From Streptomyces lienomycini (GTDB taxonomy: Bacteria; Actinomycetota; Actinomycetes; Streptomycetales; Streptomycetaceae): 64,000 nt of DNA. Positions 55,016 to 63,001 of the stretch are shown one piece after another. The position numbers and the translations under genes were made by a program. Location of the stretch: contig NZ_CP116257.1 of the NCBI RefSeq assembly GCF_027947595.1, forward strand, positions 496,001 through 560,000. The letters are read 5' to 3'. A model generated the notes under the pieces. It ran no database searches, was not told the DNA's origin, and saw only the letters and a list, made by a program, of their open reading frames with translations. Within the stretch, counting starts at the first letter, position 1; each line of letters opens with the position of its first letter.

Positions 55016-55831
55016 CTACCTGTTGCCGGGCGCGGCATGCAGGTGGGCATGGAAGGCGACCGCGTGGTCAGCCATCGAAGTCTTCCAGGGCGCGGCATCG
55101 GCGTGGGTGATCTCCTTCCACGCCGCTGCGTTGGCGGCGGCGAACGCCTCCTTGGCCTCCGCTTGTGCGGTGCGCCAGGAGGAGAAACGGCATGCGAAGG
55201 CGTCCGCCTCAACGAAAGTGTGTCCGGCTTCGAGGAGCCGCAGGATGAGGATGGCGGGGTCGATCCAGGCTGCGCCGCGTGTGGGCCAGGCCCAGTCGAT
55301 GATGTGGGCGCGGTCGTCCACGAGCACGTTGTGCGGGGCGAGGTCGGTGTGTAGGAGGGTGTCGCCGGAGAAGAGGGCGGCGGTTCCGGGCGGGGCGTAG
55401 GCGGCCCAGCGCTGTTCGGCGGCCTTGATGGGAACGTCCGTGGGAGCGGTGGTCTCCTGGAGTTCCGCAAGAGCGGCAGCAACGAGGGGCAGGTCTGGGG
55501 AGCCCGGGCTGTAGTCGGCGTGCCGTCCCGGGAGGGCCTCGTACCCGAGGAGGTCCCAGCCGGCCACCTCAATGTGCCAGTACAGGCGGGGGCAGGCGCG
55601 GGGGAGGTGTGGGTTGATCGCGGCCTCTCGACGCTGGGCCGGGGCCTGTCGGTGGTCGGTGGGGATGCCCTTGACGAAGACCGGGCCGTGATCAGTGTCG
55701 AGGAACGCGGCGATGCCTGAGTTCAGCCCTCCGTCGGCGGTGCGGGTGGCGTGGACGGAGCCCGCCTTGTCGGCGATGGCCTGGCGTGCCTCCACGGGAA
55801 GGTCGTGGAAGTGGCGGCGGATCATGGACAC
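55016..55831 (-). CDS. APH-fold (aminoglycoside phosphotransferase-like) kinase
   Basis: The 271-residue protein has the APH/choline-kinase fold: VFVKGI (Lys54), the catalytic loop HTDLAPHNVL (Asp163, Asn168) and the metal-binding Asp179 in IIDWAWP. It begins 78 bp after the peptide gene of the radical SAM locus in the same direction, separated by a hairpin. It could phosphorylate the peptide product or a small molecule, or give self-resistance. Resistance to clinical aminoglycosides is not implied. GTG 55831 or ATG 55825 can start it. Confidence 0.82.
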   Translation of the reverse strand: MSMIRRHFHDLPVEARQAIADKAGSVHATRTADGGLNSGIAAFLDTDHGPVFVKGIPTDHRQAPAQRREAAINPHLPRACPRLYWHIEVAGWDLLGYEALPGRHADYSPGSPDLPLVAAALAELQETTAPTDVPIKAAEQRWAAYAPPGTAALFSGDTLLHTDLAPHNVLVDDRAHIIDWAWPTRGAAWIDPAILILRLLEAGHTFVEADAFACRFSSWRTAQAEAKEAFAAANAAAWKEITHADAAPWKTSMADHAVAFHAHLHAAPGNR

Positions 55832-55858
55832 GGCGCGGTTCCTCGGAGAAGGCGATGG

Positions 55859-55889
55859 GCTGCCCCGGCCAGCGTACGGCCGGGGCAGC
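55859..55889 (-). terminator. Hairpin between the peptide gene and the kinase gene
   Basis: GCTGCCCCGGCC (55859-55870) pairs perfectly with GGCCGGGGCAGC (55878-55889), loop AGCGTAC. It starts 21 bp after the peptide stop. A partial terminator here would make more peptide mRNA than kinase mRNA, as in many RiPP operons. Confidence 0.75.
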
Positions 55890-55909
55890 GCGCCGGAGCG
55901 TACCCCGGT

Positions 55910-56122
55910 CTAGTAGGGCTGGTCGTCGCCGGCCGAGCAGCTGCACCCGGCGGACTCAGCGACGTCGACGTCCAGGTCGTCGATGAGCTGGAACGTGCCC
56001 TCGGGGATCGGGGTCGTGGAGACGGGCACAGGCAGGGTGCCGGTGGCCTCTGTGGGCGGCCGCTGGCCGATGGTGACAGGGACCGGTGCCGGCCTGGTCA
56101 GGGTGGTGCTGGTGGGAGTCAT
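55910..56122 (-). CDS. RiPP-like precursor peptide of the radical SAM locus
   Basis: The 70-residue peptide has a Thr/Pro-rich leader (residues 1-40), a recognition-like segment GTFQLIDDLDVDVAES and a short C-terminal core AGCSCSAGDDQPY with the only two cysteines (Cys60 and Cys62). Its ATG overlaps the stop of the radical SAM gene as ATGA. A leader with FxL/DLDV-type motif resembles some Streptomyces lanthipeptide and radical SAM substrates. The likely modification is a thioether or other carbon link around C-S-C-S, but this is inference. No Gly-Gly cleavage site is present. Confidence 0.75.
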   Translation of the reverse strand: MTPTSTTLTRPAPVPVTIGQRPPTEATGTLPVPVSTTPIPEGTFQLIDDLDVDVAESAGCSCSAGDDQPY

Positions 56123-57237
56123 GCTCCGTAACCTCCGTGTTGGCAGTAGAGCGATCGGTTGTCCCCCGCCTCCTGGTGGAGCTTGGCCAGCGGTCGGCAT
56201 GTCCTGCAGGTGCCGACCTTCGAGCAGCCGGAGCATCCACCGGTGCGGAGCTGGAGGGACTCGGCGATGCCGCCGAGTCGGGGGAGGGCGGTCAGGCCCT
56301 CCGTCATGAGGTTCACGCTGGGGTCGCGGCCGATCTTGCAGACCGAGGCGATGCCGTGCGGGCCGACGTGGAAGAAGGTGTGGCCGGCGTTGCAGCCGGT
56401 GAAGACACGGCGGGCGCGGACGTACTTCTGGGCCTGTGAGGCGAGCGGCTTCGCCTCCCCGCCGATCGTCGGGGACATGTTCGTGAAGACCTGGTACGGG
56501 AAGCCCCAGCGGTCTTCCACCAGGCGGACCGTGTCGTCCACCTCGTGCGCGTTCTCCTCGGCGACGATGATGTTGATGCGCACGGGCAGGCCCGCCGCGC
56601 GGGAGGCGTCCAGGCCGCGGCTGAAGCGGTCGAAGGCGCCGCGGTTGCGGGTGACGGCGTCGTAGGTCTCCCCGGTCGCCCCGTAGAGGCTCACCGTCAG
56701 GCGGTAGGGCCGCAGGCGGGCGAACAGCTCCTGCATCCTCACTCTGTGGAGCTGGCTGCCGTTCGTCGAGACCTGGATCATCATCCCGAGTCCGGTGGCG
56801 TATTCGTACGCGGCGGCGAACTGCGGGTCGATCAGTGCCTCGCCGCCGGTGATCTGAAGCCACAGGACGCCGGCATCGCGCAGCATGGTGAGCAGGCGCG
56901 TTTTGCCGCCCCAGTCCAGGCCCTCGAACCGCTTCTCGCCGAGGTAGCAGAAGCCGCAGTCGTGGTCACAGCCGAGGTTGATCTCCCATGACGCCTTCGC
57001 GTACCCGTAGGTGGAGCGTTCGCGGACCAGAAGGATGTCCCGCAGGGGCCCGGTGGGCATGGGCATCTGCCATGCGGCCGTGGTCGCTTCGGCGAGCCAG
57101 GCCGGGGCCGACCGGTCCTCCGTGACCGCCGTGTGCAATGCGTCGTAGCGGGACTCGGGGATGGCCACTCCCCTGGCGTGACCGGGCCGGAGGAGGAGGT
57201 ACCGGCTCAGGAACGGACTCGCGATCAGTTGGTGCAC
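56119..57237 (-). CDS. Radical SAM/SPASM peptide-modifying enzyme
   Basis: The 372-residue protein has the radical SAM CxxxCxxC (Cys90, Cys94, Cys97 in NLGCDHDCGFC), LQITGGEAL and VSLYGAT of the barrel, and a SPASM domain with seven cysteines at 282, 300, 335, 338, 344, 347 and 365, enough for two auxiliary clusters. This is the pattern of PqqE-, MftC- and sactipeptide-type maturases. The start GTG 57237 has GGAGG 5 bp upstream. The peptide gene follows by a start/stop overlap, which supports a dedicated substrate. No peptidase or transporter gene is adjacent. Confidence 0.88.
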   Translation of the reverse strand: MHQLIASPFLSRYLLLRPGHARGVAIPESRYDALHTAVTEDRSAPAWLAEATTAAWQMPMPTGPLRDILLVRERSTYGYAKASWEINLGCDHDCGFCYLGEKRFEGLDWGGKTRLLTMLRDAGVLWLQITGGEALIDPQFAAAYEYATGLGMMIQVSTNGSQLHRVRMQELFARLRPYRLTVSLYGATGETYDAVTRNRGAFDRFSRGLDASRAAGLPVRINIIVAEENAHEVDDTVRLVEDRWGFPYQVFTNMSPTIGGEAKPLASQAQKYVRARRVFTGCNAGHTFFHVGPHGIASVCKIGRDPSVNLMTEGLTALPRLGGIAESLQLRTGGCSGCSKVGTCRTCRPLAKLHQEAGDNRSLYCQHGGYGA

Positions 57238-57317
57238 GTTGCCTCCATGTCGTATGGCAGGGGGTGGGGCGGGTCCGTGCAGAGGTGGAGTCGGGGGAAC
57301 ACCTCGGACCCGCTCAG

Positions 57318-57356
57318 CTCACCGGCTCCCTGTCCTTCGGCTGGTCGGCCGGTGAG
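57318..57356. promoter_or_regulatory. Hairpin upstream of the radical SAM gene
   Basis: CTCACCGGC (57318-57326) pairs with GCCGGTGAG (57348-57356) around a 21-base loop. It lies between the unknown gene at 57381-58103 and the radical SAM start, about 81-119 bp upstream of the latter. A terminator or leader structure is possible. Confidence 0.45.
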
Positions 57357-57380
57357 GCTGGAGCGCCCCGACGCGGGGAT

Positions 57381-58103
57381 CTACGAGGCAGTGGCCAGGG
57401 AGTTGAGCAGCTCGTCGAGCCCGATGACGCGGAACGACTGGAGGCGGCGAACCAACTGCGAGGCGAGGAACGTCCCGAGGTTCGGATGGCCGTACGGCAA
57501 GGGCGCATCCGGCTGCGCGACGACCTTCACACCGCCCGCGTCCCGGCCGTACAGAGTGCCGTGCACGCCGTACAGGGGTGCACTCCTGGCCAGGAACACC
57601 GTCGGGTCGTCCTCCAGGTGCGGACAAAGCCTCGCGGTGGCACGGGTGTGCTTGCGGCACACCGGAGGCTGATTGGTGAGGGTGCTCGGCTGACTTGGAT
57701 CGTGATCCCGGGGGCCGGCGAGGAAGATGAAGCCGAGGGGTGTGCGGGCGGGACGTGTGCAGACCTGGCAGGCGAGCGTCTGCATGCACACCATCTGTCG
57801 GTGGGGGTGCATCAGCTTCCACTGCGGCTCACCGGTGATCCGGCCGTCGGCGTCGACGGGGTTCCACCCGCACCGGGCCCAGAGCACGCCTCGCGGGTCT
57901 CGGTCCCGTGGGTCTTCGTCCGCGTAGTAGAGCCGCGGGCCGGAGGGGTGATACGTGATGACGAGGTTGTCCGGCGCCGCGTCCTCTCCGCCCCTCTGGG
58001 TGATGTACGGGACCAGGGAAAGGTCCTTGCCGCTCCGCTCGACTGCCCGCGGGTTGTACGTGAGGCGGAGGGGCGGGAAGGTCACGGTGCCTTCGTAAGA
58101 CAT
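57381..58103 (-). CDS. Unknown protein of the radical SAM locus, Cys/His-rich
   Basis: The 240-residue protein has no domain I recognise. It has a Pro-rich start (TFPPLRLTYNPRAVERSGK), the segment MVCMQTLACQVCTRPA with three cysteines, VCRKHTRATARLCPHLE with two more cysteines and histidines, and ends in a helix. The cysteine/histidine pattern could bind zinc. ATG 58103 lies inside the preceding DUF6415 gene (22-bp overlap), so the two are coupled. A role in recognition or regulation of the peptide pathway is possible from position only. Confidence 0.6.
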   Translation of the reverse strand: MSYEGTVTFPPLRLTYNPRAVERSGKDLSLVPYITQRGGEDAAPDNLVITYHPSGPRLYYADEDPRDRDPRGVLWARCGWNPVDADGRITGEPQWKLMHPHRQMVCMQTLACQVCTRPARTPLGFIFLAGPRDHDPSQPSTLTNQPPVCRKHTRATARLCPHLEDDPTVFLARSAPLYGVHGTLYGRDAGGVKVVAQPDAPLPYGHPNLGTFLASQLVRRLQSFRVIGLDELLNSLATAS

Positions 58104-58510
58104 CGGTGGGCCACCAGGCGTTCGAGGAGTTCGTCGAGCGTCCACGCCATACGCCGGGGTGTCCGACGGCACGACGGTGGTCGGTGGGTCCTTCCTCGGT
58201 CCCTGATGGCGCGCCCGTGCTCGATGAGGTCGGCCACCTGCCCGTCCTGCTCGGCCACCTTGGAGAACACGGCGAGGTGGACGAGTCGCATCAGATGACC
58301 ACGAAGGCGCTGCGCGTGCTCGTCGACCTCGTGTTCGGTGGGCGTGTAGTCGTCCAGGACGGCTGCCACGTCATCGAGCAGCAAGCCGTCGACATACGGG
58401 GCCCAGCGCTGCACCTTCTCCAGCACCCTTCTCAAGCCGGCCTCGGTGAAGGGCGGTACGGCGGCTCGCACGGGATGGGACCAACCGGGGCGGAGGGTGG
58501 TGGCCGTCAT
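58082..58510 (-). CDS. DUF6415 family natural-product-associated protein
   Basis: The 142-residue protein matches the DUF6415 pattern seen beside natural-product genes in Streptomyces: an LEKVQRWAPYVDGLLLDDVA helix and RGHLMRLVHLAVF, followed by an Arg-rich tail. GAGGAG precedes ATG 58510. It is the first gene of the minus-strand unit that continues with the unknown protein, the radical SAM enzyme, the peptide and the kinase. Biochemical role unknown. Confidence 0.6.
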   Translation of the reverse strand: MTATTLRPGWSHPVRAAVPPFTEAGLRRVLEKVQRWAPYVDGLLLDDVAAVLDDYTPTEHEVDEHAQRLRGHLMRLVHLAVFSKVAEQDGQVADLIEHGRAIRDRGRTHRPPSCRRTPRRMAWTLDELLERLVAHRCLTKAP

Positions 58511-58795
58511 CGCCCCGACTCCTCTGGCACAGCGAGGCGGAGCCGGTGGGTAGCTCGTACGGGGGGCGGGCACGGTGATCTCCTCTACGCGAAGTCGGCG
58601 ATCCGGACGCCCTGGAGAGGGCCGACCGTCGGCTTCGAGGCTCCCGTTGCGGTAGTGGCGTTTCCACGCCGTCGCTACGCCCTTTTCCCGCCGTCTGGAC
58701 GGCGGAGAAGCGTCGGTCGGACGGCGTGGAGACGCGCTGGAGACAAGCGGAACCTGTGGGTCACACCCGTTCGTACGACCGGAAGAGCGACCGCG

Positions 58796-59236
58796 ATGCT
58801 GAACGACTCCCGCCTGGCAGTCCGCAGTTGTCCCACGCACTGGGTGGCCCTGGCCGGTCGGCGCGAGCCGCTTGCCTCCGCCCGTGACCACACTCGTACA
58901 GTGCTGGCCGGTGTCGTGCCTTGCGTGGACGACGCGGTGCTGGTCGTATCCGAGCTGGTGGGTAACGCAGTGCGACACACGACGGCCGGCCCCGACTGTC
59001 TGACTATCGTGATTGACGGGGACCAGGTCGTTGTCGCGGTTCACGACCCGGAGCCCGACGGTGGTGTACACCTGTCGGAGACGGCTGCCGATCCGCTTGC
59101 CGAGTCCGGCCGGGGGCTGTGGCTGGTGCAGGCGCTGGCACGGCGGTGGTACGTGGAGACCACCGCCGTCGGCAAGGCGGTCGTGGCCGTCCTGCCGCGC
59201 GGGAAAGCGGCGGTCAGCCGAGCGGCAGGCTCTTGA
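58796..59236 (+). CDS. ATP-binding protein of the anti-sigma (HATPase_c_2) type
   Basis: The 146-residue protein has the Bergerat fold of SpoIIAB/RsbW-like proteins: VVSELVGNAVRHT (N box), VVAVHDPEPDG (G1 box) and GRGLWLVQAL (G2 box). Streptomyces has many such small kinases, usually pairing with DUF397/Scr1-type regulators or anti-anti-sigma factors. GGAAGAG precedes ATG 58796. It is divergent from the DUF6415 gene and overlaps the convergent 2H gene by 23 bp. Confidence 0.88.
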   Translation: MLNDSRLAVRSCPTHWVALAGRREPLASARDHTRTVLAGVVPCVDDAVLVVSELVGNAVRHTTAGPDCLTIVIDGDQVVVAVHDPEPDGGVHLSETAADPLAESGRGLWLVQALARRWYVETTAVGKAVVAVLPRGKAAVSRAAGS

Positions 59237-59930
59237 CGACGTCCCACCGATAGACGCGGTCCTCGCGTCGCAGCTCCACCAACTGCACCTCACGAACGTC
59301 CAGATCAACTGACGCAAGCCCGCGAAGCGGGGTGACGGCCTCGATGACCGGGGCAGCGGGGCGTGGCCGGTTGTTGTAGGCCAGGCTCAGGTGCGGGCGG
59401 AACAGCGCGGTCGGCTTGCGGGGAGCCAGCCCCAGCGAAGCCATGGACTCGCTGAGGGCCGCGTGCAACGCCAGTACCGGGCCCCAAGGGGCGACCGTCA
59501 GGCGTACGGCCCCCCGAGAACCCGCGAGCGGGACCGCACGCAGGCGGAAGGCCGCCGGGAGTAGCGGGGCCGCCGCGCTGATGACGTCATCGAGACAGCT
59601 CGGCGGCAGCGCTGCGGTGGAACCGACCCGTGTGAGCGTGATGTGCAACCCGTCGTCGGGGACCTGATCCAGGCCGAGCGGCGCGAGGTGCTGCTGGCAG
59701 TGAAGAGCGAGGTCGGCCAGCGCTGGGTTGTCGGGGAAGGTGAGCATCCAGTAGTACGCCCGGGTCTGTGACGTCCAGCCGGGCCGGTCCCAGTGATCGA
59801 CCATGGTCTCCACGGCGTCGAAGGCGGCCTGGTCGTGCGCCGCGATCACCGGCGGGTCACTCAGGTCGGCCGGCGGGTGGGCAGGGAAGGCCGCGGGATC
59901 GGCGCTGAGCTGGATGTGCGGCCAAGGCAC
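59214..59930 (-). CDS. 2H phosphoesterase (2'-5' RNA ligase/LigT-like)
   Basis: The 238-residue protein has both 2H motifs: His96-Ile-Thr98 in LHITLTRVG and His180-Leu-Ser182 in FRPHLSLAY. Members cleave or join 2',5'-linked or cyclic phosphates in RNA and nucleotides. GTG 59930 is supported by GAAGGAG 8 bp upstream. It follows the TPR regulator gene, 19 bp away. The substrate is unknown. Confidence 0.82.
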   Translation of the reverse strand: MPWPHIQLSADPAAFPAHPPADLSDPPVIAAHDQAAFDAVETMVDHWDRPGWTSQTRAYYWMLTFPDNPALADLALHCQQHLAPLGLDQVPDDGLHITLTRVGSTAALPPSCLDDVISAAAPLLPAAFRLRAVPLAGSRGAVRLTVAPWGPVLALHAALSESMASLGLAPRKPTALFRPHLSLAYNNRPRPAAPVIEAVTPLRGLASVDLDVREVQLVELRREDRVYRWDVVKSLPLG

Positions 59931-59949
59931 CCGGCGAACTCCTTCGTGA

Positions 59950-61272
59950 TCATCCCGCCTCGACAGACGGGAGCTGACGGCCCCAGGCGCGGAGCTGTTC
60001 GCCATACTCGCGCACCGCCGGCCGAGAACGCCAAGGGGCTGCTCGCTCGTACAGGTCCCGGGAGCGTTGGCGTACCGAGCTGATCGGCAGCGGACTGGCC
60101 AGAGCGATCGCCTGTTGCCCGAGGGACATGGCGTGCTCCACGTCCGGTGCTCGCTGTTGAAGCACCGCGGTGGCCACGTCGAGGCGGACCAGCGAGCGGC
60201 TCCACGCAGAGCCGGACTTCTCGACCAGGTCGTCGAGGTCCTCGGCCTCCCGCAGCACGTGCCCGGTGTCCTGCAGAGCGACACGGGCGGTCAGCGCATT
60301 GGCCAGGGTGCGGGCCCGCCCATAGGGCAAGAAGGAGATGCATGAGGTCAGGCCGGGAGTCACGTCATGCCGGTCGGAGAGCTCCAGCGCCCGGCCGATG
60401 GCTCGCTCGGCTTGGTCCCGGTCACGGAGCTTGCCGAGCGCCCTGGCCCGGCCGTTGACCAGAAGCCGGATGGCCTGCGGGTGGTTCGGCGCCCGGTCAA
60501 CCGCGTCGGCGGCCCGAGCGTCGGCCTCGCCATAACGGCCTGCGTAGTACGCCGCAAAGGACTGGGTGCCGCAGGCCCACATCTCGGTGTCGAGATCGCC
60601 AATCGCCCGGCTCAGTTCCAGCGCTTCGGCGCAGTAGGCCTCGGCCAGCGGGAACGCGCCGGTGTTCACCGCCATGTAGCCGAGCAGCCCGCCGGCGCGT
60701 GCGGTGATCCGGAACAGCTCCCTGCGTGCGGACGGAGTTTGCTGACCGGCAAGCAGGGTGTGTCCCATGCCGCGCAGGCTCTTCGCCTGTCCCCACAGGC
60801 CGTCCGGTCCGTCCCTCTCGTACCGCTCGGTGATCACCTCGATCCGGGAGGCGAGAAAGGACAGAGTGGTCTGGTCGACGTTGCCGCAGGCCAACTGGCG
60901 GGCTCGGGCGACGATCGCCGCCGGGTTGTCATCGTGGCCGGTCGGGCCGACCGGGCTAGAGGGCGGAACGTCCGCCTGTGGTGGCTCTGGGGCGGTCGGC
61001 GGACAAGCTGACGCCGAAGCGAACAGGTCGCGGGCAGCCTTGCCCAGCAACTCCTCCAGAATCCGGCACGTGTCGGGGCGGGGAAGCTGCTTCAGCTCCC
61101 CACTCAGCCACCGGTCGAACTGCCGCGAAGAGACCGCGACCGAGGCCAGCCGGGCGTCACCTGTTTCTTGGGCCAGGTTCCGGGCCGCGCGGGAGAACTG
61201 CACCTCGAAAGCCGTGTAAGTCGTGAGATGGCGCTCTTCGAGTAACTGCCGCAGCAGCGTGTTCCGGGGCAT
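59950..61272 (-). CDS. HTH/TPR-type transcriptional regulator
   Basis: The 440-residue protein has a short N-terminal HTH-like part (LRQLLEERHLTTYTAFEVQF, VSSRQFDRWLSGELKQLPRP) and a long C-terminal helical region of TPR-like repeats (for example LGYMAVNTGAFPLAEAYCAE, SFAAYYAGRYGEADARAADA). This build is frequent in Streptomyces regulators of unknown ligand. GGGAGGTG precedes ATG 61272. It is divergent from an Scr1-type XRE gene, and the 2H gene follows it. Confidence 0.8.
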   Translation of the reverse strand: MPRNTLLRQLLEERHLTTYTAFEVQFSRAARNLAQETGDARLASVAVSSRQFDRWLSGELKQLPRPDTCRILEELLGKAARDLFASASACPPTAPEPPQADVPPSSPVGPTGHDDNPAAIVARARQLACGNVDQTTLSFLASRIEVITERYERDGPDGLWGQAKSLRGMGHTLLAGQQTPSARRELFRITARAGGLLGYMAVNTGAFPLAEAYCAEALELSRAIGDLDTEMWACGTQSFAAYYAGRYGEADARAADAVDRAPNHPQAIRLLVNGRARALGKLRDRDQAERAIGRALELSDRHDVTPGLTSCISFLPYGRARTLANALTARVALQDTGHVLREAEDLDDLVEKSGSAWSRSLVRLDVATAVLQQRAPDVEHAMSLGQQAIALASPLPISSVRQRSRDLYERAAPWRSRPAVREYGEQLRAWGRQLPSVEAG

Positions 61273-61399
61273 GGAACACCTCCCAACACGTCGGCGGAAC
61301 CGGGGGCTCCTCGGCGAAAGGCACGCACGCCGAACCTTGCGACGTACGGGATGTCCTACGCAAGAGTGCCGAGGAAGGGAACAACTAGGCAATATGTCT

Positions 61400-61412
61400 G
61401 GCCAAGTTGGCC
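61400..61412. promoter_or_regulatory. Palindrome in the divergent gap of two regulators
   Basis: GGCCAAGTTGGCC is a perfect inverted repeat with one central base. A further TGTCC/GGACA dyad lies at 61422-61445. The site is between two regulator genes and could be an operator for either. Confidence 0.5.
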
Positions 61413-61455
61413 CATTCGGGTTGTCCGCCAACGGGTGGATGGACAGACTGCCTGC

Positions 61456-62337
61456 ATGGCACTGAAGAGGAAGCTGGCCCCTCAGTCGGTTTACCGACGC
61501 CAGCTCGCCGCGAGACTGCGCGAGTTACGGGAGGCGTCGGGCCTCACCCTCACCGAGGTGTCGGAGCAGATCGAGGTCAACCAGGGGTCTCTCAGTCGGA
61601 TCGAGACCGGTGAACGCGGCACCACTCCGGTCCTGGTCCGGGCGCTCCTCGACTGCTACGCCGTCACTGACAGCGAGCTGCGTGACGACATCCTGGACCT
61701 GGTGCGGGCCGACAAGGAACAGCAGAAGCCCTGGTGGCGCAAGTACTCCGCGGTTCTCACCCCGACCCGCTACGACGGTTACCTCGCCCTGGAGGCAGGG
61801 GCTATCGCGCTGGCCAACTACCAGCCCCTGCTCGTTCCCGGTCTGCTTCAGACGGAGGACTACGCTCGCGCCGTGATCGCCCAGATGCGTCCTGATCTCG
61901 GTGCCGATCAGGTGGACGCTCTGGTCAAGGTGCGCATGGAACGCCAGGAAAGCCGCCTGTCCGGTGAGCACCCCGCCGAACTCCGGGCCGTCCTGGACGA
62001 AGCAGTCCTCCACCGTGTCATCGGCTCACCCACCGTGATGCGCCAGCAGTTCGCGCGCCTGGTCCAGGTCGGCGAACAACCGAACGTCACCATCCAGATT
62101 CTCCCATTCACCCTCGGCGCCCATCCGGGCCTGTACGGCCCCTTCGTCATCCTCGCCTTCCCTCAGCCCACAGCCCCGCTGGTCTGGCTGGAGAACCCCA
62201 ACAACTCCGTGTATCTGGGGTCCCAAAGCGACATCCAGAACTACACGGACACCTTCGACCAGCTCAGGGCCTCCGCCTTCAGCCCGGCCGAGACCCTTGA
62301 CCGCCTCATCCGCTCATCCGAGGAGCTCGAACCTTGA
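61456..62337 (+). CDS. XRE-family regulator with DUF5753 (Scr1-type) domain
   Basis: The 293-residue protein has an HTH (LRELREASGLTLTEVSEQIE, NQGSLSRIETGERGT) and a C-terminal DUF5753 domain (YQPLLVPGLLQTEDYARAVI, VTIQILPFTLGAHPGLYGPF, VWLENPNNSVYL). In Streptomyces such proteins (for example BldB/WhiJ/Scr1 families) pair with a DUF397 partner, as here. ATG 61456 has no ribosome site, so translation may be leaderless. The stop overlaps the TTG start of the next gene. Confidence 0.92.
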   Translation: MALKRKLAPQSVYRRQLAARLRELREASGLTLTEVSEQIEVNQGSLSRIETGERGTTPVLVRALLDCYAVTDSELRDDILDLVRADKEQQKPWWRKYSAVLTPTRYDGYLALEAGAIALANYQPLLVPGLLQTEDYARAVIAQMRPDLGADQVDALVKVRMERQESRLSGEHPAELRAVLDEAVLHRVIGSPTVMRQQFARLVQVGEQPNVTIQILPFTLGAHPGLYGPFVILAFPQPTAPLVWLENPNNSVYLGSQSDIQNYTDTFDQLRASAFSPAETLDRLIRSSEELEP

Positions 62338-62564
62338 GCACGATTCCACCTTGCCGCTCCCGCGCCGATGAACTGCACGACGCGCACTGGCGCAGGAGCT
62401 CCTACAGCGGAGGCGCCAACGACTGCGTCGAGATCGCCGACCTCGGTGCGTACGCGGCGGTGCGCGATTCCAAGGCCCCCGACCTCGCCCCTGTGATCTT
62501 CAGCCGTTCCGCCTTGGGCGATCTGCTGGACCACTACACCGACGGCGAGACCTGCATCGGCTGA
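62334..62564 (+). CDS. DUF397 protein, partner of the XRE/DUF5753 regulator
   Basis: The 76-residue protein matches DUF397 (WRRSSYSGGANDCVEIADL, VRDSKAPDLAPVIFSRSA). DUF397 partners are believed to inhibit or modulate the regulator. TTG 62334 overlaps the upstream stop (TTGA), so synthesis is coupled. Confidence 0.92.
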   Translation: MSTIPPCRSRADELHDAHWRRSSYSGGANDCVEIADLGAYAAVRDSKAPDLAPVIFSRSALGDLLDHYTDGETCIG

Positions 62565-62617
62565 GTTGCTGCTGAGCCGCACATGCGCCCTTTCAGCCGC
62601 CAACCAGGAGCACCCGC

Positions 62618-63001
62618 GTGAGCGATCAGTCCGACAAGCGGTTCCTCCAGATTGTGGTCTGCGCGGCTGGAGTCGCAGCCGACGTCGGCCGGCTGATGAC
62701 GACAGCGCACGAGCGGCACTGGGATGTCGGCGTCGTAGCCACCCCGCAAGGACTCGGCTTCCTCGATGCGGAGGGGGTCGAGGCACAGACCGGCCGCCCC
62801 ATCCGCTCGGCCTGGCGGTCACCGGGCGAGCCACGCCCGAGCCGGCCTGCGGATGCGGTCGCGGTCGCCCCGGTGACCTTCAACACCGTCAACAAGTGGG
62901 CCGCATGGATCTCGGACCTGAACTCCGCCCAGGCCGTCGTGATCGGCCTTCTCCGTGTGGTGGTGCCCTGCGTGCGCCTCGGTGAAGCAGATCAGGAGTA
63001 G
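62618..63001 (+). CDS. Flavoprotein (HFCD/PPC-decarboxylase-like), shortened
   Basis: The 127-residue protein has IVVCAAGVAADVGRLMTTA and the PVTFNTVNKWAAWISD motif of flavin-dependent cysteine decarboxylases (Dfp, EpiD, MrsD). The usual C-terminal substrate-binding part of about 50 residues is replaced by a short unrelated tail (AQAVVIGLLRVVVPCVRLGE). It may be truncated and inactive. An EpiD-type enzyme decarboxylates C-terminal cysteines of peptides, which is of interest in an island with a RiPP-like locus, but the precursor there ends in Tyr. GGAG precedes GTG 62618. Confidence 0.6.
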   Translation: MSDQSDKRFLQIVVCAAGVAADVGRLMTTAHERHWDVGVVATPQGLGFLDAEGVEAQTGRPIRSAWRSPGEPRPSRPADAVAVAPVTFNTVNKWAAWISDLNSAQAVVIGLLRVVVPCVRLGEADQE

